DNA from: Aquabacterium sp029268225
Lineage (GTDB): Bacteria > Pseudomonadota > Gammaproteobacteria > Burkholderiales > Burkholderiaceae_C
Reading direction: 5' to 3'
Assembly: GCF_037482285.1 (NCBI RefSeq)
Contig: NZ_JBBEYB010000011.1
Location: 1 to 64,000 of the forward strand
DNA length: 64,000 bases
Below are positions 26,146 to 34,768 of this stretch, one piece after another. A program made the position numbers and the translations under genes. Under the pieces are notes generated by a model. The model had not been told where the DNA came from. It worked only from the letters and a program-made list of their open reading frames with translations, and did no database searches. Position 1 is the first letter of the stretch. The number at the start of each line of letters is the position of its first letter.

Positions 26146-27261
26146 TCAGCGCGCGGCCAAGGTAGGGTCAGCGGGTTCGTCTTCTGCCCACAGGGCACGG
26201 TGCAAGACCGCATACAGCGCGGTGGTGATCGCAATGGCTACGAGATGCAGCGTTGCATTATTGGGGGTGGTGATGGCGACCAGTTGGCAAAGCGCCACAA
26301 TGGCCCAGATTTTCACGCTGGTGAGCCCGTGGCTGAACCAGTGGGGCAGGGCGTCGTAAGGCAGTGTGACGTGCAGCCATTTGTAGAGCAGTTGGTGCAT
26401 GTGCCCCATGTCTGGCAGGCCGCTGGGCACTTTGTGGATGACGTGGCGGCGGAACATGGAGTAACAAGTCTCCAGCACCGGATACAGGCAGCACAGCAGC
26501 ACCGTCCAGTTCGAGAGGCTGGGGTGACGGGCCACCAGCAGCACGGCGCATTCGGCCAGCCAGAATCCGGCCAGATAGGCACCGCCATCACCCAGGAAAA
26601 TCTTGCCGAAGGGGTAGTTGAGCAGCATGAAGCCCATCAGCCCGGCAATGCCCCACAGGCAGAGCTTCATCACCATGGTGTCGCCATGTAGCCAGGCCAG
26701 CGTGGCCAATCCACCCAACATGATGCAAACGGCGCCACCAGCCAGGCCATTCAGGCCGTCGATGATGTTGACGGAGTGGGTGATGCCGCCCACCACCACA
26801 ACGGTTAACAAGATGGTCAGCACGGGGGCTTGTTGCAACAGGGCGTCCAGCCCAATCGTGTCCGCATCAGGCATCCGGGCGCCGAGCAGCCAGACGGCGA
26901 GCGCCGCGGACACGAACGAGCTGAGTAGGCGGGTGCGCACCGACACGCGTTTGGTGAGGTCTTCCACGAAGCCAGCGAGGAACACGGGCAAGGCGCAGAC
27001 GAGAAGTGTCAGGGTGGTGGGGTAGCTGTTGCCATGGGTCACGTAGCTGGCCAAGCCTGCCACCATTAAGCCGATGATCAAGCCCAATCCACCGACCCGG
27101 GGCACCGCTTTGGTGTGTAGCTTTTGAGCGCCGTCCAGGTCGTGGTCTAGCGAGTGCTTGCCATGCCATCTTTGGGTGAGCACCACCAGCAGGCACGCGG
27201 TAAAACTGGCGCCCACGATCAAGAGGAGTCGCTCAAGTAGCAAGGGGTCAGACACGGGCAT
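26146..27261 (-). CDS. Undecaprenyl-phosphate sugar-1-phosphate transferase (WecA/WbpL type)
   Basis: The 371-residue integral membrane enzyme of the PNPT family has about ten hydrophobic segments. It starts repeat-unit assembly by moving a HexNAc-1-phosphate onto undecaprenyl phosphate. Key motifs are KLHTKAVPRVGGLG near the N terminus, FVEDLTKR, NIIDGLNGLAGG and KIFLGDGGAYLAG, whose aspartates bind magnesium and substrate, and the late HMHQLLYK His motif. It is the first gene of the polysaccharide cluster and is separated by 97 bases from wza. The exact sugar is unknown; GlcNAc, GalNAc and derivatives are all used in this family. Confidence 0.88.
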   Translation of the reverse strand: MPVSDPLLLERLLLIVGASFTACLLVVLTQRWHGKHSLDHDLDGAQKLHTKAVPRVGGLGLIIGLMVAGLASYVTHGNSYPTTLTLLVCALPVFLAGFVEDLTKRVSVRTRLLSSFVSAALAVWLLGARMPDADTIGLDALLQQAPVLTILLTVVVVGGITHSVNIIDGLNGLAGGAVCIMLGGLATLAWLHGDTMVMKLCLWGIAGLMGFMLLNYPFGKIFLGDGGAYLAGFWLAECAVLLVARHPSLSNWTVLLCCLYPVLETCYSMFRRHVIHKVPSGLPDMGHMHQLLYKWLHVTLPYDALPHWFSHGLTSVKIWAIVALCQLVAITTPNNATLHLVAIAITTALYAVLHRALWAEDEPADPTLAAR

Positions 27262-27313
27262 GGTTTACGGCAGCGCAACAATTGTTCGCTATTCTAGTGC
27301 GACGAGCCTCATC

Positions 27314-27331
27314 CACCTGGTTTTGCAGGTG
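27314..27331. other. Small inverted repeat upstream of the polysaccharide cluster
   Basis: CACCTG and CAGGTG form a perfect 6-base stem with the loop GTTTTG, between yacG and the first polysaccharide gene. It could be a weak terminator or operator. No T run follows closely on the minus strand. Confidence 0.3.
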
Positions 27332-27387
27332 CTGTCGTGGGTGAATGGGTCTGTCACAAAGCAGTCATGGTGCCGTCATCCGTTCTG

Positions 27388-27627
27388 TCACAGGTCGTCA
27401 GGCAGGTCTTCAGAGCTGGGTTTGGCCTCGACACGGTAAGCTTCGCTGGCCCAGGCGCCCAGGTCGATGGCCTTGCAGCCTTTGCCGCAAAAGGGTCGGT
27501 AGGGATTGTCGGTGCGGTAGGGGTGCATGAGACCGCACGAGGGGCAACGCACCGTCAAGGTCTTGGCGGAGGTGTTTGTGTCGACTGCCGAGTCGGCAGT
27601 CGTGTGGGAAGCGGGGGACTGTGCCAT
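27388..27627 (-). CDS. yacG: DNA gyrase inhibitor YacG
   Basis: This zinc-binding protein of about 79 residues has the YacG signature: CPSCG, then FCGKGC about 19 residues later (four zinc-binding cysteines), followed by DLGAWASEAYRV. In E. coli YacG binds GyrB and blocks DNA binding by gyrase. The N-terminal extension of about 25 Ser/Thr/Ala-rich residues is longer than in E. coli. The start at 27627 lies four bases after the zapD stop; a start at 27654 would sit inside zapD. The gene pair zapD-yacG is common in beta- and gammaproteobacteria. Confidence 0.92.
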   Translation of the reverse strand: MAQSPASHTTADSAVDTNTSAKTLTVRCPSCGLMHPYRTDNPYRPFCGKGCKAIDLGAWASEAYRVEAKPSSEDLPDDL

Positions 27628-27631
27628 GTTG

Positions 27632-28390
27632 TCAGGAGCACAAGGTGAGTTCAAAGCCAGCGTCAGTATCTGAGGCGATTTTCAACTTTCCGTCTGCATC
27701 GGGTCGCATCAGGCGAATGGATACCAGCAGGCGATTGGCGCTGATTTCAGGAATCAGCCCCAAGGCGGGATTGATGCGCAGGCGCAGCAACTGGTAGTTG
27801 CGGTTTTCTTTGAGGCTTTGCTGATACTGCCCGCAGGGCGCGGCCACCATGTGGGGGTGCCCGGCATCGCGTAGCAAGCCCAGCATGACCTTGAGGGCAT
27901 CGGCTAGTGGGGTGAGGGTGCCGACCCAGCGCTGGATGTCGGCCTGACGCTTGGCGGCAGGTTCGTGTTGCCAGGCATAGTAGGCGGGCAGGTCGAACTC
28001 ACAGGTGCCGCCGGGGATGCTCACCCGGCTGCGGATGCTCATGAGCCAGTCGTTGGCAGCCAGCGATTGCCCAGCCTTACCTTGCATCTGGCTAAGCCCG
28101 CTGTGCGCGCGCTCGATGCGGGCCAGCACCTCGTCCAGAATCGCTTCTTCGATGGCGGGGTTGCCACGGTAGCCCATGAACTGGGTTTTGTAGCGGTCCA
28201 GGTCGCGCAGCACATCACTCTTGAGGTCGGCGCGCGAGGCCACGTCCATCACCTCGAATATGGTCGACAAGGCGTAGTGGTGGTCCACCGGGTCTTCGCG
28301 GCCCATCAGCAAGCCCAGGCGATCGAAGAGGTGCTCCAGCCGCAGCATGGTGCGGATGCTTTCACCGAATGGGTATTCGTAGAGGATCAA
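27632..28390 (-). CDS. zapD: Cell division protein ZapD
   Basis: The 252-residue cytoplasmic protein cross-links FtsZ filaments at midcell. ILYEYPFGESIRTMLRLEHL at the N terminus lines up with E. coli ZapD, and LLRDAGHPHMVAAPCGQYQQ and LLRLRINPALGLIPEISANR are family hallmarks. No ATG fits this N terminus; TTG at 28390 gives a start equivalent to the E. coli protein and falls in the 22-base gap after coaE. The in-frame extension further upstream overlaps coaE antisense to no known domain and is rejected. Confidence 0.9.
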   Translation of the reverse strand: MILYEYPFGESIRTMLRLEHLFDRLGLLMGREDPVDHHYALSTIFEVMDVASRADLKSDVLRDLDRYKTQFMGYRGNPAIEEAILDEVLARIERAHSGLSQMQGKAGQSLAANDWLMSIRSRVSIPGGTCEFDLPAYYAWQHEPAAKRQADIQRWVGTLTPLADALKVMLGLLRDAGHPHMVAAPCGQYQQSLKENRNYQLLRLRINPALGLIPEISANRLLVSIRLMRPDADGKLKIASDTDAGFELTLCS

Positions 28391-28412
28391 CGCGTCACCT
28401 GATGCTGTTCTT

Positions 28413-29042
28413 TCACGATGGGGCCTGATTGTTCCACATACCCCAGAGTTTCGTGACCTTTGTACGGAGTTCTTCGAGGCTGAGCCCCTCATTGAGGATG
28501 ACGTGGTCGGCCAGGGCGAGGCGGGTTTCGCGTTGGGCCTGCTTGGCGAGTACGGCTTCGACTGCCTCGCGAGGCCAGCCCGATCGCACCATGACGCGGG
28601 CGATCTGGGTTTCGGGCTCACAGTCGACCACGAGGATGCGGTCGACCTTGTCTTTCCACTTGCGGCCGGACTCGGCGAGCAAGGGGACGTCGTAGATGAT
28701 GTGTTGGTCTGGCAGGGCCAGGCTGGCGTGCTGATCGGCGTGCAGGCCGATCAAGGGATGCAAGATGGCTTCCAGCCGGGCCAGGGCCGATGGGTCGGTG
28801 AAGGCCAGTTCGCGCATGCGGGCGCGGTCCATGGCGCCGCTGGGCTCGATGAAGGCCTCACCAAACTGCTGTGCGATGTGCGGGATGGCCGCGCCACCGG
28901 GGGCGGTCAGCGCGCGAGAGATGGCGTCGGTGTCGACCAGGTGGGCGCCCAGCGCCACCAGCATCTGGCTGACCGTGGATTTGCCGCTGCCGATGCCGCC
29001 GGTGAGCCCGACGGTGAGGCGCCGAGGCGACTGAGAGGCCAT
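28413..29042 (-). CDS. coaE: Dephospho-CoA kinase
   Basis: This enzyme of about 209 residues carries out the last step of coenzyme A synthesis, phosphorylating the 3' hydroxyl of dephospho-CoA. It has the P-loop GLTGGIGSGKST near residues 12-23, then LVDTDAISRALTAPGG, IIYDVPLLAESG and a C-terminal lid segment with SGWPREAVEAVLAKQ. The ATG at 29042 overlaps the pilD stop as TGATG, so I prefer it to the start three codons upstream. Neighbourhood with pilD is usual in many proteobacteria. Confidence 0.95.
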   Translation of the reverse strand: MASQSPRRLTVGLTGGIGSGKSTVSQMLVALGAHLVDTDAISRALTAPGGAAIPHIAQQFGEAFIEPSGAMDRARMRELAFTDPSALARLEAILHPLIGLHADQHASLALPDQHIIYDVPLLAESGRKWKDKVDRILVVDCEPETQIARVMVRSGWPREAVEAVLAKQAQRETRLALADHVILNEGLSLEELRTKVTKLWGMWNNQAPS

Positions 29043-29941
29043 CAGGCCCAACCCAGCCAGCCCAGGACGCGTGCCGAGCCAGCCAGCGCGACCACGAGGC
29101 CCGCACCTGCGAGGAAGGGGCCGTAAGGCACGTACACGCCCTCACGCAACTGGCTGCTGAGCTTCATGCCGATGCCGATGACGGCGCCGATGATGGACGA
29201 GCCCAGCACGATGGGCAGGATCATTTGCCAGCCCAGCCAGGCGCCGAGGGCGGCGAGCAGCTTGAAGTCACCGTAACCCATGCCTTCTTTGCCGGTGGTG
29301 AGCTTGAACAGCCAGTACACCGACCACAGCGACATGTAGCCCGCGACGGCACCCCACAGCGCCTCGTTCAAGGGCAGGTTCCAGCCCAGTCCGGCGATGA
29401 CCAGGCCGGCCCAGAGCAGGGGCAGGGTGATGCTGTCGGGCAGGATGGTGGTGTCCCAGTCAATGGCCGATGCCGCCACCAGGGCCGCCACAAAGCCGCA
29501 CCACAGCAGCGTGGTGGGCTGGTTGCCAAAGCGCCAGGCGCAGGCCGCAAACAGGGCGGCGGTGGCCAGTTCGATGAAGGGGTAGCGCAGCGAAATGCGC
29601 GTGCCGCAGGAAGAGCATTTGCCGCGCAATGCCAGCCAGCTGATCACGGGGATGTTTTCATACCAGCGGATGGCATGACCACACGATGGGCAGCGGGAGG
29701 CTGGCTTGGAGAGGCTGAGGGCGGGCGCGCCCTCCGAAGCCGGCTCGCCTTTGGCGGCTGACTCGGCATCGGGCAGGCCCAGAACGGACCGGGCCTCGGC
29801 CTGCCACTGCTGCTCCATCATTTGGGGCATGCGGTGGATGACCACGTTGAGGAAGCTGCCCACGCACAGGCCCAGGATGCCCAGCCCCCAGGGCGTGAGC
29901 ACCACATTGGTCAGAAACGACCACAGCAAATCAACATCCAT
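29042..29941 (-). CDS. pilD: Type IV prepilin peptidase and N-methyltransferase PilD
   Basis: The 299-residue inner-membrane enzyme cleaves the leader of type IV pilins and methylates the new N terminus. Two cysteine pairs (CPSCG and CSSCG) in the first cytoplasmic loop, followed by ISLRYPFIE, mark the methylase part. The peptidase aspartates lie in IDWDTTILPD and GYGDFKLLAALG. An insertion of about 30 residues rich in Ala, Glu and Pro (near residues 50-80) precedes the first CXXC. About seven or eight hydrophobic segments are seen. Confidence 0.94.
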   Translation of the reverse strand: MDVDLLWSFLTNVVLTPWGLGILGLCVGSFLNVVIHRMPQMMEQQWQAEARSVLGLPDAESAAKGEPASEGAPALSLSKPASRCPSCGHAIRWYENIPVISWLALRGKCSSCGTRISLRYPFIELATAALFAACAWRFGNQPTTLLWCGFVAALVAASAIDWDTTILPDSITLPLLWAGLVIAGLGWNLPLNEALWGAVAGYMSLWSVYWLFKLTTGKEGMGYGDFKLLAALGAWLGWQMILPIVLGSSIIGAVIGIGMKLSSQLREGVYVPYGPFLAGAGLVVALAGSARVLGWLGWA

Positions 29942-29947
29942 GAGCGA

Positions 29948-31165
29948 TCAAACCACCTGGCCGAGCTTGAAGATGGGCAGGTACATCGACACGACGATGC
30001 CGCCGATGATGGTGCCCAGAATCACGATGATGAAAGGCTCCATCAGGCTGGACAGCGCCTTGACGGCTTCGTCCACTTCTTCTTCGTAAAAGTCGGCGGC
30101 CTTGCCCAGCATGTGGTCGAGCGAACCCGATTCTTCACCGATGGAGCTCATCTGCATGACCATCACGGGGAACAGGTTGACGTTCTGCATCGCCGTGGTG
30201 AGGCTGGTGCCGGTAGAAACGTCTTTCTGGATCTGTTCCGTGGCTTCGGCAAACACGGCGTTGCCGGAGGCGCCGCCCACCGAGTCGAGGGCTTCGACCA
30301 AGGGCACGCCCGCGGCAAACATGGTGGACAAGGTGCGCGTCCAGCGGGCAACGGCCGATTTGAACATCAGGTCACCGAACACCGGGATCTTGAGCAACAG
30401 CCGGTCCATGGCCTTTTGCATGGGCACGGAGCGCTTCCAGCTTTCGAGGAAGAAGTAAATGCCGCCCCCGATGATGCCGAAAATGGCCCACCAGTACGAG
30501 ACGAAGAACTCGGACATGGCCATCACCATCAAGGTGGGGGCGGGCAGGTCGGCACCAAAGGAGGTGAAGACCTGTTTGAACGCCGGGATCACGAAGATCA
30601 TGATGACGGCCACCACCACGAAGGCCACAACCAGCACGGCGATGGGGTAGGTGAGCGCCGACTTGATCTTTTGCTTGATGGCGATGGTTTTTTCCTGGTA
30701 CGTGGCCAGGCGTTCGAGCAGGGTTTCCAAAATACCGGCGGCTTCACCGGCCTCGACGAGGTTGCAGTACAGGGCGTCGAAGTACAGGGGGTGCTTGCGG
30801 AACGAGGCCGACAGGCTGGTACCGGTCTCCACGTCTCCGCGGATGTCGGCCAGCAGCTTGGTGACGCGCGGGTTGGTGCTGCCGCGGCCCACGATGTCAA
30901 AGGCTTGCAGCAAGGGGACACCAGCCTTCATCATGGTGGCCAACTGGCGCGTGAAGATGGCAATGTCTTTGCCCTTGATGGAGCTGCCGCCCGAGGTGCG
31001 ACGCTTCTTGACCTTCTGGACCAGGATGCCCTGACGACGCAAGGTGGCTCCGACCACTGCCTCACCACCGGCGCGCATTTCACCCCGGACAATCTTGCCG
31101 TTGCGGTCTTTGCCTTCCCATTCGAAGGCGAACTCTTGCGGTTTCTTGGCAGGTGCCGTGGCCAT
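29948..31165 (-). CDS. pilC: Type IV pilus inner-membrane platform protein PilC
   Basis: This 405-residue GspF-family protein has two repeated cytoplasmic halves (MMKAGVPLLQAFDI and MFAAGVPLVEALDSVGGASG) separated by membrane segments, and a final helix. It anchors the pilus machine and turns with the PilB ATPase. The N-terminal FAFEWEGKDRNGKIVRGEM is typical. It lies 31 bases after pilB and 6 bases before pilD. The pilin gene itself is not in the window. Confidence 0.95.
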   Translation of the reverse strand: MATAPAKKPQEFAFEWEGKDRNGKIVRGEMRAGGEAVVGATLRRQGILVQKVKKRRTSGGSSIKGKDIAIFTRQLATMMKAGVPLLQAFDIVGRGSTNPRVTKLLADIRGDVETGTSLSASFRKHPLYFDALYCNLVEAGEAAGILETLLERLATYQEKTIAIKQKIKSALTYPIAVLVVAFVVVAVIMIFVIPAFKQVFTSFGADLPAPTLMVMAMSEFFVSYWWAIFGIIGGGIYFFLESWKRSVPMQKAMDRLLLKIPVFGDLMFKSAVARWTRTLSTMFAAGVPLVEALDSVGGASGNAVFAEATEQIQKDVSTGTSLTTAMQNVNLFPVMVMQMSSIGEESGSLDHMLGKAADFYEEEVDEAVKALSSLMEPFIIVILGTIIGGIVVSMYLPIFKLGQVV

Positions 31166-31196
31166 GTGTCAGGACTCCGTGTCGATATCGTGGGTT

Positions 31197-32921
31197 TTAT
31201 TCGTTGGTGACCGCAATGACCTCTTCCAGAGAGGTGACACCTGCGCGCACTTTGACCAGACCCGATTCCCGCAAGTCTCGCACGCCTTCTGCCTTGGCTT
31301 GCTTGGCAATATCCATAGCTGTGCCTTGCGAGAGAATGATCCGTTGTATTTCCTCACTGATCGGCATGACTTGGTAAATGCCGACACGTCCTTTGTAACC
31401 GTTGTTACAAGATGAGCATCCGACGGCCTTGTAGGGTTTCCAGCTGCCGTCGAGTTCGGATTCTTTGTAACCCGCACGCAGCAAGGCTTCACGGGGATAG
31501 TCTGCCGGCACTTTGCAGTTTTCGCAAAGTTTGCGCGCCAGACGCTGGGCGGTGATCAAAATGACCGACGAGGCGATGTTGAACGGCGCCACGCCCATGT
31601 TCATCAGGCGGGTGAGGGTGCCGGGCGCATCGTTGGTGTGCAGGGTGGACATGACCATGTGGCCAGTCTGGGCGGCCTTGATGGCGATGTCGGCGGTTTC
31701 GAGGTCACGGATTTCACCGACCATGATGATGTCGGGATCCTGACGCAGGAAGGCTTTGAGCGCGGTGGAGAAGTTCAGCCCCGCTCGGTCGTTCACGTTG
31801 ACCTGGTTGATGCCTGGCAGGTTGATTTCAGCCGGGTCCTCGACCGTGGAGATGTTGACGCCCGGTTGATTGAGGATGTTCAGGCAGGTGTAGAGCGAGA
31901 CGGTCTTACCGGAGCCGGTGGGGCCGGTGACCAGCACCATGCCGTAGGGGCGTCCGATGGCCGCAAGCAGGCGCTCTTTTTCGGCGGGCTCGTAGCCGAG
32001 GGCCTCGATCCCGAGCTTGGCGCTGGACGGATCCAGAATACGGATCACGATCTTCTCGCCAAACAGCGTGGGCAGAGTGCTGACCCGGAAGTCAATGGCC
32101 TTGTTGCCGAACTTGAGCTTCATGCGGCCGTCTTGGGGCACGCGTTTTTCGGCAATGTCGAGTTTGGAGATGACCTTGATGCGGGACGCCAGCTTTTCCT
32201 TGATGGCGATGGGCGGCTGGGTGACTTCGCGCAGTTCGCCGTCGACGCGGAAGCGCACGCGGTAGTTGTATTCGTAGGGCTCGAAGTGGAGGTCGGAGGC
32301 GCGGGCGTTGATCGCGTCGATCAGCATCTTCTGGAGGAAGCGCACCACGGGCGCGTCTTCCACCTCGGCGGCCATGTCGGGGGAGTCTTGCTGCGCCGTG
32401 CCGGTGTCTTCGGTGACGTCAAACTCGAAGTCGCTGGAGGCGAGTGCGGCCAGTTGCTCTTGTGCGCTGGCCGTGCTGCCTTCGAGCATCTTGAGCAGCT
32501 TGTCGTGCTCGACGATGATCCACTCGGGGTTGAGCTGGGTGGCGAACTTGATGCGCTCGACGGCTTCCTGACTGGTGGGGTCGGAGGCAGCGACGAACAG
32601 GCGGTTGCCGCGCTTGGACAGCGCCAGGACCTGGTATTGCGACGAGAGCTTGTTGTCGATGATGCCCTTGGGCAGGCGCTGCACATCGATGGCCGAGAGG
32701 TCTACCACCGGAACCGACAGGGCCTTGGAGAGGGTTTGGGCCAGCGCACTGGCAGAGAGCTTGCCACTGCTGACCACGGCGTGGACAAAACTGCTCTTTT
32801 GTTCCTTGGCGGTTTTGGCCAGAGCGTCGGCTTCCACGCTGTCGAGCTTGCCAGCGTTGACCAGAACACGGGCAACGCCGGTCAGATGTCCGGGGGATTC
32901 TGCAAGGAGGGAGTCGGCCAT
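31197..32921 (-). CDS. pilB: Type IV pilus extension ATPase PilB
   Basis: The 574-residue secretion ATPase has an N-terminal MshEN-like part, a second N domain (ASDLHFEPYEYNYRVRFRVD), Walker A GPTGSGKT (333-340), an Asp box around STVEDPAEI, Walker B DPDIIMVGEIRD and a His box TGHMVMSTLHTND. Four cysteines (466, 469, 502, 505) form the zinc site of assembly ATPases. It powers pilin polymerisation at the cytoplasmic face. First of pilB-pilC-pilD, it probably has its own promoter in the 112-base gap upstream. Confidence 0.95.
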   Translation of the reverse strand: MADSLLAESPGHLTGVARVLVNAGKLDSVEADALAKTAKEQKSSFVHAVVSSGKLSASALAQTLSKALSVPVVDLSAIDVQRLPKGIIDNKLSSQYQVLALSKRGNRLFVAASDPTSQEAVERIKFATQLNPEWIIVEHDKLLKMLEGSTASAQEQLAALASSDFEFDVTEDTGTAQQDSPDMAAEVEDAPVVRFLQKMLIDAINARASDLHFEPYEYNYRVRFRVDGELREVTQPPIAIKEKLASRIKVISKLDIAEKRVPQDGRMKLKFGNKAIDFRVSTLPTLFGEKIVIRILDPSSAKLGIEALGYEPAEKERLLAAIGRPYGMVLVTGPTGSGKTVSLYTCLNILNQPGVNISTVEDPAEINLPGINQVNVNDRAGLNFSTALKAFLRQDPDIIMVGEIRDLETADIAIKAAQTGHMVMSTLHTNDAPGTLTRLMNMGVAPFNIASSVILITAQRLARKLCENCKVPADYPREALLRAGYKESELDGSWKPYKAVGCSSCNNGYKGRVGIYQVMPISEEIQRIILSQGTAMDIAKQAKAEGVRDLRESGLVKVRAGVTSLEEVIAVTNE

Positions 32922-32965
32922 GGATTCAGCGTGAGGCGATAGCGGCGGGGTGCAAAACCAATCTT

Positions 32966-32982
32966 CCCGTATTCGTGACGGG
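32966..32982 (-). terminator. Possible weak terminator after msbA
   Basis: CCCGT and ACGGG form a 5-base stem around a 7-base loop between the msbA stop and the pilB start. On the minus strand a T-containing stretch (GATTGGTTTTG) follows it. The stem is short, so the call is tentative. Confidence 0.3.
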
Positions 32983-33033
32983 CTGTAAACCGGGCGAACG
33001 CTGGTATTGCGTTGTGATTATGCCGTTTCGCTA

Positions 33034-34764
33034 TTAATGTGCGGCTTGAATCTTGACCATGCCGGCATAGATTCCGCCCTGACTCAGCAAATCAGTATGC
33101 GAGCCTTGTTCGACCACCTTACCCTCTGACATCACATAAATTCGGTCAGCATTGCGAATGGTGCTGAGGCGGTGAGCGATCAAAATCAGGGTTTTGCTGC
33201 CGCGAAGGTCTTCGATGGAGCGTTGCACGACGGCTTCGGATTCGGAGTCCAGTGCGGAGGTGGCTTCATCGAAAATCCACACCGCGGCGTCTCGGTAGAG
33301 CGCGCGTGCAATGGCCAGTCGCTGGCGCTGTCCGCCAGACAGTTTGCTGCCGTTGGTGCCGATGTGGGTGTCCATGCCGTCGGGCAAGGTGGAGACGTGG
33401 TTCCAGAGGTTGGCCGCGCGCAGGCACTTTTCAACCTTGTCGCGGTCGAGTCCGCTGGGGCTGGCATAGGCCACATTGGCGGCAATGGAGCCTTCGAACA
33501 GGATGATGTCTTGCGAGACCACGGCAAAGTGGCGTCGCAAGCTGGCCAGCTTGAGGTCTTCGATCGGAATGCCGTCCAGGGTGATTTCGCCTGCATTCGG
33601 GTGAGCGAAGCGAAGCAGGGTACTGACCACCGTGCTTTTGCCCGCACCCGACGAGCCAACCAGTGCGATGGTTTCGCCCGCGCTGATTTGCAGGTTCAGG
33701 TCGTTCAATGCCGGGGTGGCGGCACCTTCGTACTGGAGTCCGACGTGTTTGAAGGCGATGTCACCTTGGCAGCTGGGCAGGATTTGGGTGCCGTTGTCGG
33801 GCTCGACCGGCGCGTTGATGAGTTCGAACGCGCCGTTCATGGTGATGAGGGCGCCGCTGATGGGTGTGGCGATGTCGGTGAGGTGGCGCATGGGCGAGAT
33901 CGTCATCAGCAAGGCGGTGATGAAGGAGACGAACTCGCCGACGGTGGCCGAGCCCTGGCTGGCTTGCCAGATGGCCAGGGTGAGGATGATGGACACGCCA
34001 ATGGCGGCCACGACCTGTGTCACCGGGGTGACCAGGGCACTGGCCACCACCTGCTTCATCGCCATGCGACGATGGTGCACGGCGGCTTCTTCAAAGCGCT
34101 GCAATTCGAAGTCCACCGCATCAAAGGTGCGCACCACCCGCCAAGCGCGTGCGTTGTCATCGACGGTGGTGACGAGTGTCATCTGGGCTTGATAGGCAGC
34201 TTCACCCACTTTGGTGAGTCGCTTGCGGATGGCTTTCACGCTCATGCCCAGGAGGGGCATGGAAATGAAGGCCAACAGAGTCAGCTGGGGGTTGAGGTAG
34301 AGCAGGTAGCCGACCAGGAAGAGCAGGGTGGTGGCATCTCGGATCACAGAGATGACCGAGTTGCTGAGCGCGCCCGATGCTGCTTGGGGATCGTTGATCA
34401 CCTTAGCGACGGCGACACCCGGGCTGATGGTGGTGAAGAGCTTGGCATCGGCGCGCAGCAGGGCGCGCATCAGGTCACGGCGCAGGTTGAGAACCATCAT
34501 GGATGAGCCGTGGTTCATCACATAGGTGCCCGCGAAATTGAAGAGGCCACGGACGGCGAACAGGCCAATGACGACGATGGGCACGATCCAGAGGGGGTAC
34601 TTCAGACCCTCTTTGAAACCTGAGTCGATCAGCGCTTTGAACAGGGCGGGAACCAGGGGCTCAACGGCTGAGCTGAGTAAAAAGCACAGCACGCCCACCG
34701 CGAAAGTGCGCCATTGGGGGCGCATGTAGGCGAGGAGCTTGCTGAGGGTGGCTTTGTAGTCCAT
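33034..34764 (-). CDS. msbA: Lipid A export ABC transporter MsbA
   Basis: This 576-residue half-transporter has six N-terminal helices and an ATPase domain with Walker A GSSGAGKST (370-378), signature LSGGQ (475-479), Walker B AVWIFDE and the switch His in IAHRLST. Length and sequence fit MsbA, which flips lipid A core across the inner membrane. It follows waaC by four bases, and this LPS-core context supports lipid A over other cargo. It is clearly distinct from the second ABC exporter at 18097-19881. Confidence 0.9.
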   Translation of the reverse strand: MDYKATLSKLLAYMRPQWRTFAVGVLCFLLSSAVEPLVPALFKALIDSGFKEGLKYPLWIVPIVVIGLFAVRGLFNFAGTYVMNHGSSMMVLNLRRDLMRALLRADAKLFTTISPGVAVAKVINDPQAASGALSNSVISVIRDATTLLFLVGYLLYLNPQLTLLAFISMPLLGMSVKAIRKRLTKVGEAAYQAQMTLVTTVDDNARAWRVVRTFDAVDFELQRFEEAAVHHRRMAMKQVVASALVTPVTQVVAAIGVSIILTLAIWQASQGSATVGEFVSFITALLMTISPMRHLTDIATPISGALITMNGAFELINAPVEPDNGTQILPSCQGDIAFKHVGLQYEGAATPALNDLNLQISAGETIALVGSSGAGKSTVVSTLLRFAHPNAGEITLDGIPIEDLKLASLRRHFAVVSQDIILFEGSIAANVAYASPSGLDRDKVEKCLRAANLWNHVSTLPDGMDTHIGTNGSKLSGGQRQRLAIARALYRDAAVWIFDEATSALDSESEAVVQRSIEDLRGSKTLILIAHRLSTIRNADRIYVMSEGKVVEQGSHTDLLSQGGIYAGMVKIQAAH

Positions 34765-34768
34765 GAAT

